In this document: positions 12,653 through 26,442 of the stretch, in pieces | Numbering within the stretch: position 1 is the stretch's first letter | How the letters are laid out: each line of letters begins with the position of its first letter | Assembly: GCA_037074705.1 (NCBI GenBank) | Contig: CM073595.1 | Coordinates: forward strand, 50,029,639 to 50,093,638 | Reading direction: 5' to 3' | Source of the DNA: Zhengitettix transpicula | Taxonomy: Eukaryota; Arthropoda; Insecta; Orthoptera; Tetrigidae | Length of the DNA stretch: 64,000 nt | Notes under the pieces: model-generated | Databases searched by the model: none | The model's input: only the letters and a program-made list of their open reading frames with translations | What the model was told of the DNA's origin: nothing | Program-made: the position numbers and the translations under genes

Positions 12653-13465
12653 GAGTGGCGGCTCGTGACTTTTTGAAGTTATGTGCTACATCACCACAAG
12701 TAGGCCTAACCATTTTTTAAGAGTATAATTATGTAAAATAATAATACTACAACAGCGTTGATGGTACCAATACTCTGGTCTTATCCTTAATGAACTACAT
12801 ATTTAATTCTGTCTACATAGTTTCCAATAATGCCCAATATTTAAAAGCGAAATAATTTAGCACCAAATTGAACCGCATTTCTAATACGAAAGTATTTTTC
12901 TTTGTATATATTTTTTTAAAAAAAGTTAATTTATGGAACGAGGCACGCATGATGGCAGGACTGTTGTATGTAGGGACGTGTGGTAGATTTTCGTGCTATT
13001 ACGCCCCTTAAATTTTTTTTCTTTAAAATACCCTTCGGTTGTGATTTTGAAAAATACTACCGAAAATGTACAAATACTATTTTTGTTTTGAAAATATAAA
13101 CTACTTTAAACTAAGATTTTTAACTACTGAATGGTTTCGTCCCTGCACGGCATGTGCTGTTTCCTTCGTAGCACAATAATGAGGGAGTTCGTAGAGCTTT
13201 ACGGGTGATGCAGGGGGGAGAAATGCAATACTGCTCATGCGCATTTGTCATTCCCGACAGAAATAGGAGGTACAATTACTGAGATGGCCGCATTATAGAG
13301 GGAACGAGTACGCCGCAAAGCGGGCAGTTTAAAATCTTCAATAGCGTAGCAGGAATTCGCACTGTTAAAACAATAATTACGAAGATTCTTAAAATTAAGA
13401 AAAATTAATTCCTAAATTAATTTATGTGCAGTAGCGCATGGGCACATATGCACTAGCCGCCAGTA
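12653..13465. mobile_element. Old non-autonomous hAT-like element
   Basis: The left end reads AGTGGCGGCTCGTGAC, then TTGAAGTTATGTGCTACAT. The right end, reverse-complemented, reads CTGGCGGCTAGTGCATATGT. Both match the ends of the better preserved hAT element at 29002-29710, which has CAGTGGCAG termini and the same TTATGTGCTACAT subterminal block. The flanking 8-mers no longer match, so the copy is old or the boundaries are off by a few bases. The interior is GC-richer around 13140-13340 and has no transposase I could recognise. Confidence 0.5.
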
Positions 13466-14437
13466 AGGATACGGATGATTAAGTCCTGGAAAAATCGATA
13501 TCTGACCACACTTGGAAGGTAATTTCTTATTACTCCCCGTTTCGAATTCTAGAAAATATTAATGTTATTTTAATATAAATAAATTTGTAGTTCTTTTTTT
13601 ATATAAAAAATCAGATTTTAGCTACTTCAGATTTCACCTAATGTATAAAAACTAGTACCATGAACAACCGTTCTTTCTTCGGTATTTTTTTCTTTATTCT
13701 TGTTTAAGTTCAAACTTATAGCGTCACTCGGTGAATTCTGAGTTTTCAAAACCAGGATAATTTTCAGTAATATTCCTGTGTTATGAAATTTAAGACGATT
13801 CAGTTTACTCCGATGTGTGACAGTATTCATTTCTTGGAATCACAATTATTTCGATATTAGGTTTTTGCAGTGCTATTAATATTAATATTAACAAACGCTC
13901 ATAGTTATAATCCTGTGGCATAATTGATCACTTCACATGAATACTTCATTACTTTCGCTTCAAAATATATAAATTTCAGTATAAATTACCGGTTGTAAGT
14001 TAAGAAATCACTTGCACCTCACTGGAATGTTACTTATTGCAATGTAAACATAATTTTGAATCACTTAGATATTACTAAAATCATACCAATTTTATTTTAA
14101 GTTACGTAAGCATTTCGTACAAAAAGTTTTAGTATATATCCTTTATTAGCATCAAATCATATACGATGCATTACGTTAATGTAATAAATGACACATAATG
14201 TATTTTGACAGTTCCACAAATTTTTAGTCTTGCTGTCCTGTAAGATTTATGGAAAATAACTTTTGTTCCTTACTGTTTTATTATAAAGTTGGAATGCGAA
14301 AAGATATGAAGATAAATTAACTTTTGCTGTTACAAAGTAATTACATTCTCAGCACTAATCGAGAGAAAGGGGCTGGAGTATACTAACAAATGCGGATTAC
14401 AGGAGGAAATGAGTTTTACTAATTATTAATTAATTAA

Positions 14438-14540
14438 ATAAAATAGCCAAGTGACAGACAAAATGAAGTGATGATATAAATACCACAAAATGTTTCTGGA
14501 ATCCTTATGCCTGTCGTCAGGTTATTAAAAACACAAGAGC
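14438..14540 (-). repeat. Partial copy of the ATACCACACAATGTTTCTGG inverted-repeat family
   Basis: Shares TAGCCAAGTGACAGACAAAA, then GAAGTGATGATATAAATACC, then ACAAAATGTTTCTGGAAT with the copies at 36.3 kb and 45.0 kb. Only one arm is visible. On the minus strand it holds CTGACGA (14514-14520) followed by a short spacer and GAAAC (14492-14496), the hammerhead-like order described in the findings. Confidence 0.6.
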
Positions 14541-14958
14541 CGTGAGTACAACATAACCACACAATCCAGTTGATACGAACCCCTAACCAAAGCTCAAACG
14601 CAACAATGGAAAAGCAGAGGGTTTAACGTAATAATAAGGAATTATATAATTATTGTTTTAACTGTTTAATGTTATCAAGTCCTACGGTATAGTAATACTA
14701 TTACAATGGATTCCTTTTTGTATGTTGGTCAGTGTTTTGCTCTGTTTGCATAAAATAATTTTGTAATATTTGTCATTATATTACTCAACTATTCCTACAG
14801 TTAAAATCTTTGATGCGAGACAAAGATATCTTTGTTTGAATCCCTTTGATGGCGTGACACTTAGTGATATTAATACGACGTTTATTCAGTGCGTCAGATA
14901 GGTAGAGATTGTCACGGGCAGTAATTGTTTGCGAATAATTTTACAGTTTCATAGCAGT

Positions 14959-17685
14959 ATGATTCTTTCGTTGATATGTCTATTTTCAGTTTCTGCGAGT
15001 CTAAATGGAGGTTTTGCAGCGTCAGGTATGTCAGTAACACTCAGATTTATAGTGTGAAACTGAAAAAAAAACCCTTTCTTTAAGATTAGAATTATTTTGA
15101 CACACTGTTTTGTAATATAATATTAGTTATCAAAGTTTTATTTCTTACAGCACCCTCTCTTGTAGTGAGCCTTTCACTTTCTTGATATTGGGTTATTAGT
15201 AATAATCTTCAATTTTCATGAACAGTTAGTTGAATCTTATATGCCGTAATCCTCAAATCATAGGGTAATTAATCGAATGTAGAAATATATCTATTTAAAG
15301 CATGCAATATGATGTACGACGAACTTGAAAATTGTAATTAAAGTAATTATGAGTAATCAATAATTTGCATTATATTTTAGATCCTACAGTGAATTAATGT
15401 TAATGAATTAATAATTATGTTTCAGCGCTCTGAAAGTTTATAAATTATAAATTGATTACATAATTTACAAGGCTGGTTGAGTGCTTCTGTATTGGACTCA
15501 TTTTTGCTTTTGTTAATTATGGATTTGAGTTCTAGTGTGTCATATAGATACTGTTTTATTTCATTGCCTGAATGGTGGGGTTGGTTAATTATTTTTTATA
15601 TGAATGCTGAAGTATGATGAGTTTAATATTTATGTAAAATTTTCAAAACTATCAGTGCCTAAACATAGTAGGTCCTGGTGGCATTTAACATTATGCACAT
15701 CATGTATTCCAAATATTTCATCATGAAAACTTAGGTTTCTTTTACCATTTTAAATGTTTTTCATCTGTCATATTTCTTCGGTTTATTTTTACCTTACCTT
15801 TCATTTTTCTATTCCCTATTTGTCTTTCTCTACTTTCTTCTATAATTTAATTTTCCAATCTTTCCTGACAGCTGAGTACTTAAAGCACTCCATTATTATA
15901 CCTCAAATCTAAGGTGATAAATAGATTGATTTATTAATATAATGGGGACTGCTTTTTGTATCTGTGATTTATTATTTAATATCCATATTCATATATTGAA
16001 AAACAGGGCTTATTTTGTAGTACTTTACCATTTATAAGGCAATTGTCTTAGAATTAGTCAAATGTCTTTTCGTTCTTTTTCTATATTGAATATTTAATTT
16101 TATTTACTTTTAAACTACCATTAATCAATTAGAATTATCTGATTTGTTGGACTGTACCAAACTTTAGCATGATTACATGTCTCTCGTGATACAAATTATT
16201 AGCAGTTCCTTTTTGAACTTAAATGTATTATTGAAAAATGTCTCATTAAAGTAGGTCTTAATTTTAAATATTCTCATCTTACTAACAACTGTTTAAGTGA
16301 TGTCTTTGTATTGCACTAGCCTCTAATTAATATTTTTACATTTCTCATTGATTGCAGTAAGTCATGTTCAACCTGGGCTCAACAATGGAAATAATGGAAA
16401 CCTGCCCAATCTTGGTGCAACTAATTCATCTGCATCTAGTACACACATTACCAATGGAAATGGAAATGTTTCAAACCCCATTGAAGCTTCTTCTGTATCT
16501 CTTACAAGCACTAATCAAACCTTTACCTTGACTGGTAAAGACACTTATCAAACTATTCCTGTTCCTGGTTCCAACAGTACCAAATATTCTACCACCACTA
16601 GTACACCTGTTATCAATGCTAATGAAAATCATACTGCTGACTCTGTCACCAATGCTAGTGTGCCTGTCACCAATGCTAGTGTGCCTGTCACCAATGCTAG
16701 TGTGCCTGTCACCAATGGTACTCTACCCACTACTTTAATGCCCACTACCAATGCTACTGAAACAACTACTTCTGTGCCTGTTACCAATGCTACTCAAATC
16801 ACTACATTAATGCCCGTTACCAATGCTACTCAAATCACTACTTTAATGCCAGTTACCAATGCTTCTGTAGCTCCAAGTCCTAAAAGCACTACACCTGAAA
16901 TTAAGCCAGGAACTACCACTGTGCCAGTATTTTCAACCAATGTAACTCCTGTGAAAGATAGGCGTTTTGATGGACCTAGTTTTATTGGTAAGATTTTTAT
17001 TTGGAAGTTTTGTAATAATTTTTTATTTTAAATAACACTGTCTTATAGTAGTGGTATATGAATATGTATCTTTATTATATTTAGTGGAATCAATCAAATT
17101 TGCTTGTCATAATCTCTAAAGATTTAATTCAAAACAAATAAAAGTTGATTTTGTACAATGGTGATAAGTTATTTTGAGTGTTTCATAGTTAGTTATATCA
17201 GTTGAGATTGATTTAACTATTTTTATTTTTTTAAAACCTCACTTTTCACTATTTATACTTCTACTGAAACGTTTTACTTCAATGAAAAGAAGTGTCTCAA
17301 ATTAATGAAATATCATTTTGTTGCTAGTAATTTTTATATTTTTGTATCAATATTGTTACATTTTATTTGAAATGCTTTGTGTGAAATTGTTTCTCAACAA
17401 ATTAACATATCTGTTGACAATTCATTATGCTTGATTTGTATGTATCAACATTCAATTAAAAACTAAACTTTCTCATATGACCGTAGATTCGATATTTGAG
17501 AGGTTATATAGTCACAAATGATTTATTATTGAATAATGTGATTGAAGATGTTATTTCCATAATTTTTTCACAATTACATTTTTTTTTCAGGAGGAATTGT
17601 ACTCTCTTTGGGAACAATGGCCATTGGGTTTGTTGCCTTAAAATTCTACAAGGCACGCACTGAAATAAATTATCATACTCTTTAA
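14959..17685 (+). CDS. vsg: CD164/visgun-family sialomucin, three exons
   Basis: Type I membrane sialomucin of the endosome/cell-surface CD164 family (visgun in Drosophila). Exons: 14959-15025, 16358-16987, 17591-17685; phases agree and the product is 263 aa. Residues 1 to about 20 (MILSLICLFSVSASLNGG) are a signal peptide. The ectodomain is rich in Ser, Thr, Asn and Pro with many N-x-T/S sites and short tandem repeats (VPVTNAS units), as expected of a mucin. Near the C-terminus is a single span, GIVLSLGTMAIGFVALKF. The tail YKARTEINYHTL closely matches the vertebrate CD164 ending and carries a YHTL YxxPhi-type sorting signal. The short last exon holding span and tail is typical of the family. 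The start is the first ATG before the signal peptide; upstream untranslated exons are unknown. It converges with tomosyn. Confidence 0.85.
15026..16357 (+). other. First intron of the CD164-like gene; nothing recognised
   Basis: AT-rich intron with GTATGT donor and TTGATTGCAG acceptor. No coding remnant or element boundary was seen. Confidence 0.6.
16644..16862 (+). repeat. Coding tandem repeats in the mucin domain
   Basis: A 21-bp unit (GTCACCAATGCTAGTGTGCC) is repeated about 3.5 times at 16644-16718 and encodes VTNASVP. A longer unit of about 36 bp (PVTNATQITTLM) is repeated at about 16790-16862. Neighbouring units are nearly identical, so copy number may vary between alleles. Confidence 0.85.
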
Positions 17686-17782
17686 AATAATTGAAATTTG
17701 TATGAGTGAAAATTGTAGGTCATCTTATTGAATTATTATGGAGTAATGATTTTGCACTTAATGTTCTTAGATATTTCTTAAA

Positions 17783-17788
17783 AATAAA
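17783..17788 (+). terminator. Candidate polyadenylation signal for the CD164-like gene
   Basis: AATAAA about 100 bases after the stop codon. It is the first canonical signal, but later ones exist and usage is unknown. Confidence 0.4.
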
Positions 17789-19062
17789 GATTAAACACTG
17801 TTGGAACCAATTGTGAGGAGGTTGTGAAACTCTTATCAATTTAAAGGCACAGTTTGTGATTCATAAAAATTATGGAATGTCTATTTTTTGATAAATTATC
17901 TATTTTTGGCCGTCTGGTAAGTTGGCGATCTGTTGGCATGCTGCAAGTAATTGCTGTGTTGATAGTAAAGTAGATAATTTAGATTTCATCCTTGATATTG
18001 TCTGACTTGGGTGAAATAATATTTTTAGATCTATACTAACAGTCTGCTGTGATTGTATTATTTTATTAAGACTGTCAATAATTCTATTTTCATTCTTCGA
18101 AGAAAATGAAAGGTGGGATTTTCTCTCTGTTTAAGTTCCCTAAAAATGTTAGCTTTTTCATTTAATCCATTTCTGTTGTTGCTATGATTGTGATTCTCAT
18201 TTGGATATTATGTGCACCAAAGAATCTCCTATTTATTGGTATGTATTAGTAATTTAAATTTAATAAAATTTGATAATTAAGGTTTATTTGTGATTTTTCT
18301 GTCTTAACATTTTGTGAGCACGTAACACTCAAAGCTAATTCACAAAATTCAATTGATATTAAAGTGGAACATACAAAGTCAAACTATAGAATAATCTTCA
18401 ATAATCAATTAAACTATTTACATATAGAGGCATTTCTGCTATATTTTTTAATATATTGTCCATTTTATCTACATGATTCATTACTAGGTTCAAAACTTTA
18501 CATACTACTAGAAATGGTAAAATGTTTATTTTTTTCTCTGACTTGAAAAATATAACAGTAGTTCATACTTTAATGCTAAAGAATTTATTAATGCAATGAA
18601 AAATGTGGTAATATATTATCTTCTTACTGTGTTAATAACAAGTGTCTATATTTTTGTTTCTCTGTACCAGAGGTGAAGTTTCAAAATTATTTGGAGGTGC
18701 ACACTATATTGAAATGTATATAATTATTTCAGTGTGTTGTATATTAGTTGAATGGATATGTTTTATAATTATACTACTTAAGTTTGGTGCTTGCTAGGAA
18801 ATGACAATGAATGAGTATTTTGATATTATTTGCTATAATATATTTCATTTTGATTAGTAATATTTATCTCCTGAAAATAAATGATCTCGTCCGATTTTGT
18901 GTTTGTGGAAAAAAGTGCTCTTATCTCGGTCTTGAATATGCTCATGACCAAAATATAGTTCCAATATTGTTTTTGTGGCATTTTAAGAAATAGCTGGTGC
19001 AACTTCGACATAACCAGCCAGACAGCTGCAAAATTAGCATTGCCTTTTCATGTAAATTTGTA

Positions 19063-19079
19063 CATATATATATATATAT
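19063..19079. repeat. Short (TA)n microsatellite
   Basis: About eight TA units in the 3' flank of the CD164-like gene. Confidence 0.85.
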
Positions 19080-21619
19080 TTTTGATCAGATGTAGTTATA
19101 GCCATGACAACTTTTGAATGAAATAGCATCATAAATGCATGTTCTACATCTTAAATAGCTTACAGTATTTTCGTTTTTTTATGTTAACTTCTGATAATTA
19201 GTTGGTCCAGACAGTTGCCTGAATATTTTAATTGAAATTTGAATAGTGTGCATAAATATTTATATTGTATGAAGCTTAATTTTTAATCTTATGGTGATAT
19301 GTATACAATAATTTTTATTTCTAAGTTTTACTGTTATTTTGATAATGTTCAGATATTTGTTATTGCTTGTATGCTTGTACTCATTCAGTATGTATTGCAT
19401 TGCACATTCAAAAGAGGCGTGTTGTCATAGTGGTGAAGCAAATTTGTATTAATGCTTGTAATAATTAAACTCTTTAGTGCAATGTCCATGTTTTAGAGTA
19501 ACCATAAATAAAATACAATTACTTCACTTTTCTTTTCATGATGTTATGCAAGGTTTTGGCAAGTGCAACTCATTTTTCACTTAAACAATAAACTAAAATG
19601 GATTCAACTTTCAGTTCAGTTGACATGTGCATATTTTCTTCTAAATGATGTATGTTTTAAATAAATTATGAAATTATTTTTATATTTATGAATGTTGGTT
19701 TAGTTATTGGTGTTATTGAATCTCTATTTAAATTAATTTAATAATGGAGCAAATTTGCTCTTATTTAATAAAATTTAACATTCCTGTCAATCTTCAATTG
19801 TGATAAAACATGCCCAGTTGTAATGTAATTCTTAAGAAATAAATGTTTTCTATTGCCCTATATTTAATAAATATTACAAATTATTTGTGTGTTTATTTTT
19901 CTCCTTTCTGTCAAATACTGCTATGTTTACAACATGAGACAAAGTTGGAGAAAAATTTAATATGCTTGTTTATTTGACATATTTTGAGACCTTATTGACC
20001 ATTATTACAAGTTGATATATCAAACTGCATTTGGTGAATACTCCATTCCCAATAAACATTTTGAATGGTCTTCGGTACAGGTGCCAACCTATGTATGGCA
20101 TGCACTTGGGAGATTACTACTTTTCACACTTGAATAACTTTGAGATGATTGCTGCATTTAAATAATGTATTTGGTAATTAGGAAATGTCAAAACTCCAAT
20201 TTGGCAATACCAAAGAGTTGGGAATTTGTAAGTGTGGCCTGATCTGTGGAGCATTATTCCCTATCTAATTAATTTTGAGCCTTCCATTCTTCTTTAGTTT
20301 CATAAAATTATTAAATTAATAGAATTATATGTTATTGGGTACAAACACTTCATCCTTAAGTTAACAATTAAGAGAGTGGTAACTGGAATTTACATTCCCA
20401 TGCTTCATATTATTTTTGTAGGAGCACATACAAAAGCAAAATCAGTTTTGGATTGGCCTTGTGACTGAACAGTGTCAAGTAAAAAAAAAGGGGGAAATGG
20501 GTCAACTGATCAAAAATCAGTGCGGAGTAACAATTGTAATATTGAAGAAATTTCAATTATGAGGATGTGCGGATAAAATACTATTAATGTCTGATTGAAA
20601 AATGATATTGGAGACTGAGATTCTTACGTTCCTAATGGTAACTATAATGGTCTTTCAATTTTTCAATTATTTGTGCTGGTATAGATACAATATGTCTCAT
20701 TTGTTTTTTTATAAAACTGCTCAAGTCGGTATAAAAGCATTGAACTTTTAAGGAATTGGAAAATTTCTGAAAAAATCTCATTCATCTATAATATGTTAAA
20801 ATTTAAATATGAACAATATTATCACTTGTAAATTGTGAAAATGCATAGTTGGTTATGTGAGAGCATAACCACTTAAAAGCATTATACTATTTATTATGTA
20901 TGTGTGTGTTTTGTTATAGGAACAGAAAGCTTGTATTCAGCATGCAAGCAAAGTAAAAATTAAGTGTTGTTTTTCCAACAACTTTATCATCTGAAACTTT
21001 TAGAATTATTTGTTATTAATAACCTTTCTTTCAATTAACAAAATGTTAGAATGCAAAAGTTTTGTTAATTATCTTGACAGCACAGTCTCCATTGTATATA
21101 ATGAATGAGATCACGTGTGATATGAATTAAATGTAAAACTTTTATTCAAAATTATGTAACAGCCTGTGGCGATTTGAGTATTTAAGGTGATTCTGTCTAT
21201 AAAGATTGAGAAAAAAAAGAGACTTCACATTTAAAATTCAAATACACACGAAATGATGAAATTTGCAGCAGTTTATTTCACAGGATTACATTTTTACTAC
21301 ATTTTAAATTAATGTCTGTAATAAATATGAACAGGAAAGGAAGCATTTGAAAATCAAATGTATAACACAATCTGAACTTTATTGGAAATTTAAATATCAA
21401 ATTTAATTCATCTTACATATGATACTTCAATCTTGTTTGTATTGTAATACTAAAACTTGAAAACAAATTTTATGGTGAAAAAATAGTGTGAATCTTTCAA
21501 TTAATAAAAGTACATAACAATAAAATAAATAAGTAAATTAAACACACAAAGGTGACACTTGTGTTTCATGTTCTCAAGTTGTGGTTACAGAATAAATATA
21601 ATTTTTTCACATATTTATT

Positions 21620-21640
21620 GGGGGGGGGGAGGGGGGGGAG
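21620..21640 (+). repeat. G-tract with G-quadruplex potential
   Basis: Ten G, one A, eight G, one A, one G in an otherwise AT-rich region. Two very long G runs could supply four stacked tracts. The tract is on the plus strand, so a tomosyn 3' UTR reaching here would carry the C-rich complement. Confidence 0.7.
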
Positions 21641-24600
21641 CCAATAATTTATCTACACATCAAAATACAAGATACAAATAATATAAACTTATTGTCTTTG
21701 AATACCATTTATCATTTAAAAATACTAATTTTCACAGATTTATGACATTTGTCAATAGTGTCCAAGACCTCTAAAGAATTTTTTCTCAAAGCAATGCAAC
21801 ACACCATAATGAAAATAAGTAAAGCTAATTCTTAAATTCTTGTGCACAAGAAATCTGTTGTAAATTGTACATATAGTCAGATAAAAATTTCTAATCTCAT
21901 TTTCTATGTACATTTTTTTGTGTTACACAACACTTTTTTCTTCTCAATAACGTTTAGGAATGATGCTAATAATACATTTTATACAATCAGACTATTCTAT
22001 TGACATAACATTTCAATATAGGTACTATACTCCAACAATTGATAACAAATGGGCATTTCTAACAAACAAACTTTCAGTTTTAACAAATATCAGGTCTCAA
22101 TATAACAATGAAGAATGGGCAATTAGATTATCACATGTTTTCACTTAAGTACAGCATGAAGAACTTGTACTCTAAATATAAATCTATACAATATCCATAT
22201 TATTTACAACAATTTTTTTATTATTCATTTATTTTTTCTTAGTGTGTCTTGCTGAACTTCACTACAATGACATGTAAAGTTTTAGTTGTATGCTTCAATT
22301 AAAATTGAACCGGAAACAATAAATATTGTGCTGCTAACCTACAAAGGTAACAAAAATATTTTAATGTAAAAATATCTAAATATACACACATGTATAAACA
22401 TGTGAGGAACATTTATCATGTAACTTCTGTTTAAAAATCAAAAATGTATTTTTTAAGTTACACAGTCACAGTTTATTATGGGACATTTAAATGAAGCATT
22501 TCTTGATAATATATAATGCTCACAACATATCAACATTCATAAATGAATATTGAAAATTATGTTTATAACTGTGTGACAAATTTTGATAAGGTGTGGACAA
22601 ATTAAGTAGCCAACATTTTATAATTGTACAACTTTATCTTGCAATGATATCAAATAAGAAGCATTTATTTTCACATTTCCATTTTTCAGAATAATATTCT
22701 CAGAACTATATGCTTAATACTGTTCAGCATTCTACCTGGAATTGATTCATACTTCTTCTTTTATTTACTTTGTAAAATAAATTATACATATTTTTTTAAA
22801 TATCTGCAGAGAAGTTGAAATGTTTCTTACAGTCAAATTGAGCACATTCCTCTCACTAAATAGTTAATATAACTAATCACAGAAACTGAATATATCATTG
22901 TTTTAAATTAGATTTTTCTTGCATTTGAATAATACTGGTTGCCTGAAAATAAAGAAGAGACTGGCACAATGTGCTGTTCTTCAGAATTCATACTTAGAAC
23001 ACATTCTACACAACCTTACAATTAGTATATCATAAATAAAGTTCTTCTTTCACCATCTTAATTTGATTTACTTTGAATTTACTGTTACATATTAAAAATG
23101 AGTTAAATATTTCTTGAAAAAAGAATATTATATTTGAAACATGTGATAATTAATTTTGTGTACAGCTTATTATTGTATTTAATTCAAAACGATGATGTGT
23201 CCCATTACAGTATACAATGCCACATTATGCCAATTGTGGAAATGAAGTGAAAATGTTGCTTTAGATTTCTTATGATTTGTAAGTTAAATGCCTCTTCTCA
23301 TATATTGAACAACAAGTGCCATTATTTATGTATTGATACAAAAATACTCGTGTTCCAATTAAAGCAGTGGAAGGAAAGCATATAATTGAACATTTCTACT
23401 TTTCATTTGAATTTCAGACTTCATTATGCTTGGATATTAATTTTAAAGTATTTAATTTATGGAGAAGATATTGGATGTTTTTTTGTAAGCCTGAGAAAGT
23501 CAATTATACTCTTAAATCACCACGAATAAAACACATCTAATTATTCACTTAATCTTTTATTATTCTGCTTATCAATTTTTATTGCAACTATAAATGCATA
23601 CATTTGATCAGAAAACAATTTTCTGAGAAATGATAAAATAACCAAATGTTCCAAGAAATACCTCCAATTTTACCTCAAAATGTTTTTTTTCTTAAGATAA
23701 TTGTCAACTTAATAGGGTATTACTTTCACATTAGAAATAAATTGAGTCATCATATCCGTAATCTAAAAGGTTTAAGGTCAAGTATGTATTAGTTAGAAAC
23801 GGTCAGGTACTTCAACCATAAGTAAAATGTCATCTTTATATTAAAGGGATGTTGAGTTTATTAATGAATATGTTGGTTTTTCAAATACATACTTCAATTA
23901 TGCATAATTCTCACCCTTGCAATTAAAAGAATATAGCTCAGTCTCACAATAATACATATGTATGTGTTATGCCAGAAATTCTCCATCATGTTTTACAGTT
24001 AACAGCAAACCAAGTTAATTCCCAGCACACCTATACATAGTAGGTGCTGCTTAGTTACTGGTCTGAATCTTTATGGAAATATAGTTCACTTACCAATCTG
24101 AAAAATGTTCTTTCAAGTGTTACAACTGAAAGGTTATCCTATACATTTTTACTTATAATTCAGTCAAAAGTGTTGCCACAATCGTCTATCCCTTAACAGA
24201 CTGTACTTCAACTTTGAAATGAACCTCTTCAGGAAATGTACTATTTCAGTAACATATCTCAAAAAATAAAATCATATTGCTATATTACTTGCAAAAATCT
24301 TTTATTACATTATGCAAGCATTATAGAAACATTGTCTACAGAACATTATTTTTCCCCAATTGACTCATATTGGAACAACAATCAGTGTTTTTCAGTATAG
24401 CTAAATATTCTATGACATCTAATGCCAATTACACTTCAAAAGAAGATACAACAGCTTAGATATCAAGTTGGTAAACTCTCGTAGGAAATATAAATAGACC
24501 CCACAATTTGACTTGAAATTGTTCTCACATAAGGCTCAAATGTGTTCCAATTTTTGAAGTAACACTAGAAATAGTATAAATTGAAAGCATAATCAATAAT

Positions 24601-26264
24601 TAACTGTCTTCAATTATAAATTCTAAAATGGGAAGAAAATATATCTCAAATCCTGAGTTCATTGTGCTGCGTGTTTATAAAATGTTTCATTTTTATTTGG
24701 TAAAGTCTCCATTTTTTTAATGAATTGAGGTCAGAATATTATTCCTCCATGAATTCAACATATCTAAATTAAATATAAATATAATATTGAATTAAGGAAA
24801 TGCAAAATAATTTAATCATTGAAAAATGAGAGATATTTGATAAGCAGAATAATAAAAAGTAATGTTCAATTTAAGTATTTACCACCCTGATCATTTTAGA
24901 AATATATATTCCAGCACAATGGCCATATTGCATTCAAATAATTCAGTAGCATATTACATGCTAACAAGTATCAAAATCTGTTAACAATAATTACCAATAC
25001 ATTTATGTTTTATTTTAAGAGAGAAATAATGAGACCAAATAAATTTTATAATACTCATATTCAATTAAATCTTTATCTACAAGAATAAATATTTTGAGCC
25101 TTATACTGAGATCCAATATGGAAGTATTTATTGGTAAATAAATATCCTGGAGAATGGGTCAAGCAGGCTCTTTTAATCAAGCAAATGAACAGATTCACAG
25201 AAATCTAAACTTTATTGTGAAATATTGTACTCCACAAAATTAAATTCCATTCAAAATATATTAATGGTCTTATTATTTAATCAAGATGTTTAGTAAATGT
25301 CAACAATGAATATATGATCACCTTTTTGTGTAAAGAAGTAATACAATTATTTTTGGATCCTAATACATAAATAAACAATGGCAAAAAGAAAAATTCAACA
25401 AATAATTAATGCCTTTCTTCAAATACATTTTTGTATAAAATTATATCATATGGATGAATTAGTTCAAATCATCCTTGTGTTTACAAATTCTGCTGATAAA
25501 ATTAATATCACATTAATATTTCTAAATATTCTTATTTTCAGAACAATACATTGCTATAAATGCACTACACATTTTTCAAAACAAAATTAGCCTCAAATCC
25601 TTTTATCCAACTAAATGCTTCACACATCACTAAGCACCAACAATTTTATTTTTTAATTTTTTTTATATTTAATTGTTTTGAATTTGGAAACGGCTGCATT
25701 CACTTTTATTATAAAACCTTCTGAAAATAAGTAGTTAAAATAGTTGGCTAGGTATTAAAAATGTGTGGGAGTGCTAAAATTAATTGATATAGGAGCACTC
25801 TATAAAATGCTTCATAAAACTTTAAAATTAAATGATTTTTTCATAAATTAATTTGTGATATTAAAGAGTTAAAACTTTCCCGATTTATTTTCTATCGCCA
25901 ATAAACTTTAAATACAATATTTATGAATATAAAGTTATTAATTAGGTTTAGAAAAATGTTATGCATCTATTTTATTTTCAAATTACATTCTTAATTTATT
26001 TGATGTCAATATGGTAATTAAATACATTATGTATAGAAGCATTTCCAACAAAATATAACTATAAAAGTTTCATTTTCCTTAATAATCAAAATAAGGTATC
26101 TATTTTCGGGCCAGAAATAAATTTTGATAGTGATAGAAGAAAATTTCATTTTTTATATAAATTTCAATTAACATTAGTTTTCTAACTTTCAGTTCCACAT
26201 CTTACAATCAGATATAAATAAATACATTTGATTGTAATGCCAACCACAGTAAATATATACAAGT

Positions 26265-26355
26265 TGGAACAAAGCCACACAAGTGGTACTTGGCCCCACA
26301 CACTAACACGACGAGACACACTTTTGCCCGCCTGCGGGATTCCTAGCTTCTGTAT
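26265..26355 (-). repeat. GC-richer repeat fragment beside a long TA tract
   Basis: Contains CCCGCCTGCGGGATTCCTAG, AACACGACGAGACACACTTT and GGTACTTGGCCCCACACAC, unlike the surrounding AT-rich DNA. It is followed directly by (TA)n. A retroelement or SINE piece whose tail seeded the microsatellite is likely, but no family was recognised. Confidence 0.35.
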
Positions 26356-26367
26356 TGTGTTTATAGT

Positions 26368-26380
26368 ATATGTATATATG

Positions 26381-26439
<59 letters not shown>
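26368..26439. repeat. (TA)n microsatellite
   Basis: Long alternating TA tract with a few TG interruptions at its start. Tyr/Ile-repeat frames on both strands are artefacts. Confidence 0.95.

Positions 26440-26442
<3 letters not shown>

Larger units (their letters stand above)
11957..14958. other. Intergenic region between receptor and CD164-like gene
   Basis: Contains the receptor 3' untranslated region (no clear AATAAA directly after the stop), an old hAT-like copy at 12653-13465, and a partial inverted-repeat element at 14438-14540. No further coding potential was recognised. Confidence 0.6.

Noticed and set aside
18364..19011. Short open frames of about 60 codons after the CD164-like gene
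   Set aside because: AT-driven amino acid composition, no motif, and they overlap in opposite strands within likely 3' UTR.
25378..25590. 70-codon plus-strand frame
   Set aside because: No recognisable domain, AT-rich codon content, and location antisense to the probable tomosyn 3' region.
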